28,536 nucleotides of DNA. Source: Clostridia bacterium (lineage in GTDB: Bacteria > Bacillota > Clostridia > Christensenellales > DUVY01). The stretch covers positions 1 through 28,536 of the forward strand of contig BNZQ01000023.1 in the NCBI GenBank assembly GCA_026001225.1, read 5' to 3'. Positions 28,393 through 28,536 of the stretch are shown in pieces. Within the stretch, counting starts at the first letter, position 1. Each line of letters starts with the position of its first letter. A program made the position numbers and the translations under genes. The notes under the pieces are model-generated. The model was not told where the DNA came from, did not search any database, and worked only from the letters and a program-made list of their open reading frames with translations.

Positions 28393-28536
28393 CGCGTCGT
28401 TGACATCGACAAAGACCCGTTCGTACTTATATTCCGTGACGGGACAAAAACGATTTCCTTATCCGAGTTAAAAGAATTTGACAACCTAAACGAAGCCGGA
28501 TATACTGTATCAGAATATGAAAGCGGTACGGATTTG
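28393..28536. other. Right edge of the window, coding status unclear
   Basis: The minus frame of the sigma-like gene closes near 28460. On the plus strand a frame from 28381 stays open to the edge, with protein-like content (DGTKTISLSELKEF, GYTVSEYESGTDL) but no start codon. It may be a gene fragment or only the codon-aligned antisense of the sigma gene. Confidence 0.3.

Larger units (their letters stand above)
24233..28536. mobile_element. Integrated mobilizable/conjugative element (partial, left end)
   Basis: The region begins at the 3' end of tRNA-fMet and carries, all on the minus strand, a large serine recombinase, a small unknown protein, a MobV relaxase and a sigma-like regulator, with an oriT-like region. 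It runs past the right edge. The dispersed palindromic repeats of the first 19 kb are absent here, consistent with a separate origin. The exact attachment core and the right end cannot be seen. Confidence 0.8.

Noticed and set aside
1..28536. CRISPR arrays and rRNA genes
   Set aside because: No regularly spaced short direct repeats and no rRNA-like conserved blocks were seen; the dispersed repeats are palindromic, irregularly spaced and between genes.

Overview
The window looks like chromosomal DNA from an endospore-forming member of the Clostridia, probably uncultured. The evidence is a SleC-like cortex-lytic enzyme paired with a Csp-type subtilisin, a BofA homologue, AGGAGG-type ribosome binding sites, and an ECF transporter S component. 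Base composition is mixed: the genes are moderately GC-rich and the region around 8.6-9.1 kb is strongly AT-rich. No species can be named from the sequence alone.

Layout. 0.1-3.4 kb: a divergent germination pair, the Csp protease (minus) and the SleC-like enzyme it would be expected to activate (plus). 3.4-7.4 kb: phosphoglucomutase, a 59-residue membrane protein, a DUF1858 redox-disulfide protein, a stand-alone LigD polymerase domain and a SUFU-domain protein. 7.5-12.1 kb: an origin-proximal region. It has dnaN (minus) and parA-parB (plus) divergent around a ~525-bp AT-rich island, parS inside a 56-bp perfect palindrome just behind parB, and then ku. The LigD polymerase domain and Ku together suggest non-homologous end joining, on either side of dnaN-parAB. 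12.2-19.3 kb: bofA, an HTH/pentapeptide-repeat regulator, an RlmD-like 23S rRNA methyltransferase, CCA nucleotidyltransferase, a diacylglycerol-kinase-family lipid kinase, a 51-residue Cys-rich protein, tRNA-Arg(CCU) and a Maf-like pyrophosphatase. 19.3-24.1 kb: a small inverted-repeat element with a clean 9-bp target duplication, a deoxyhypusine-synthase-like protein with a PfkB/RfaE1-like kinase, an ECF S-component/DUF1893 fusion, and a HAD hydrolase. 24.2 kb to the right edge: an integrated mobilizable or conjugative element bordered by the initiator tRNA gene. It carries a large serine recombinase, a MobV relaxase, an oriT-like region and a sigma-region-4-like regulator, and it continues past the window.

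The most unusual content lies between and inside the genes. A family of dispersed palindromic repeats (core GGGGGAAAACTTTTT and its complement) occurs at least ten times between 1.8 and 18.1 kb, mostly 2-30 bases behind stop codons and once inside the rlmD-like reading frame. That same gene also carries two in-frame copies of another dispersed repeat. Other points of interest are a tandem 7-base repeat at the start of csp, a 163-bp nested imperfect palindrome, several promoters whose -10 box lies only 9-11 bases before the start codon, and a recombinase reading frame that runs antisense through the whole tRNA-fMet gene.
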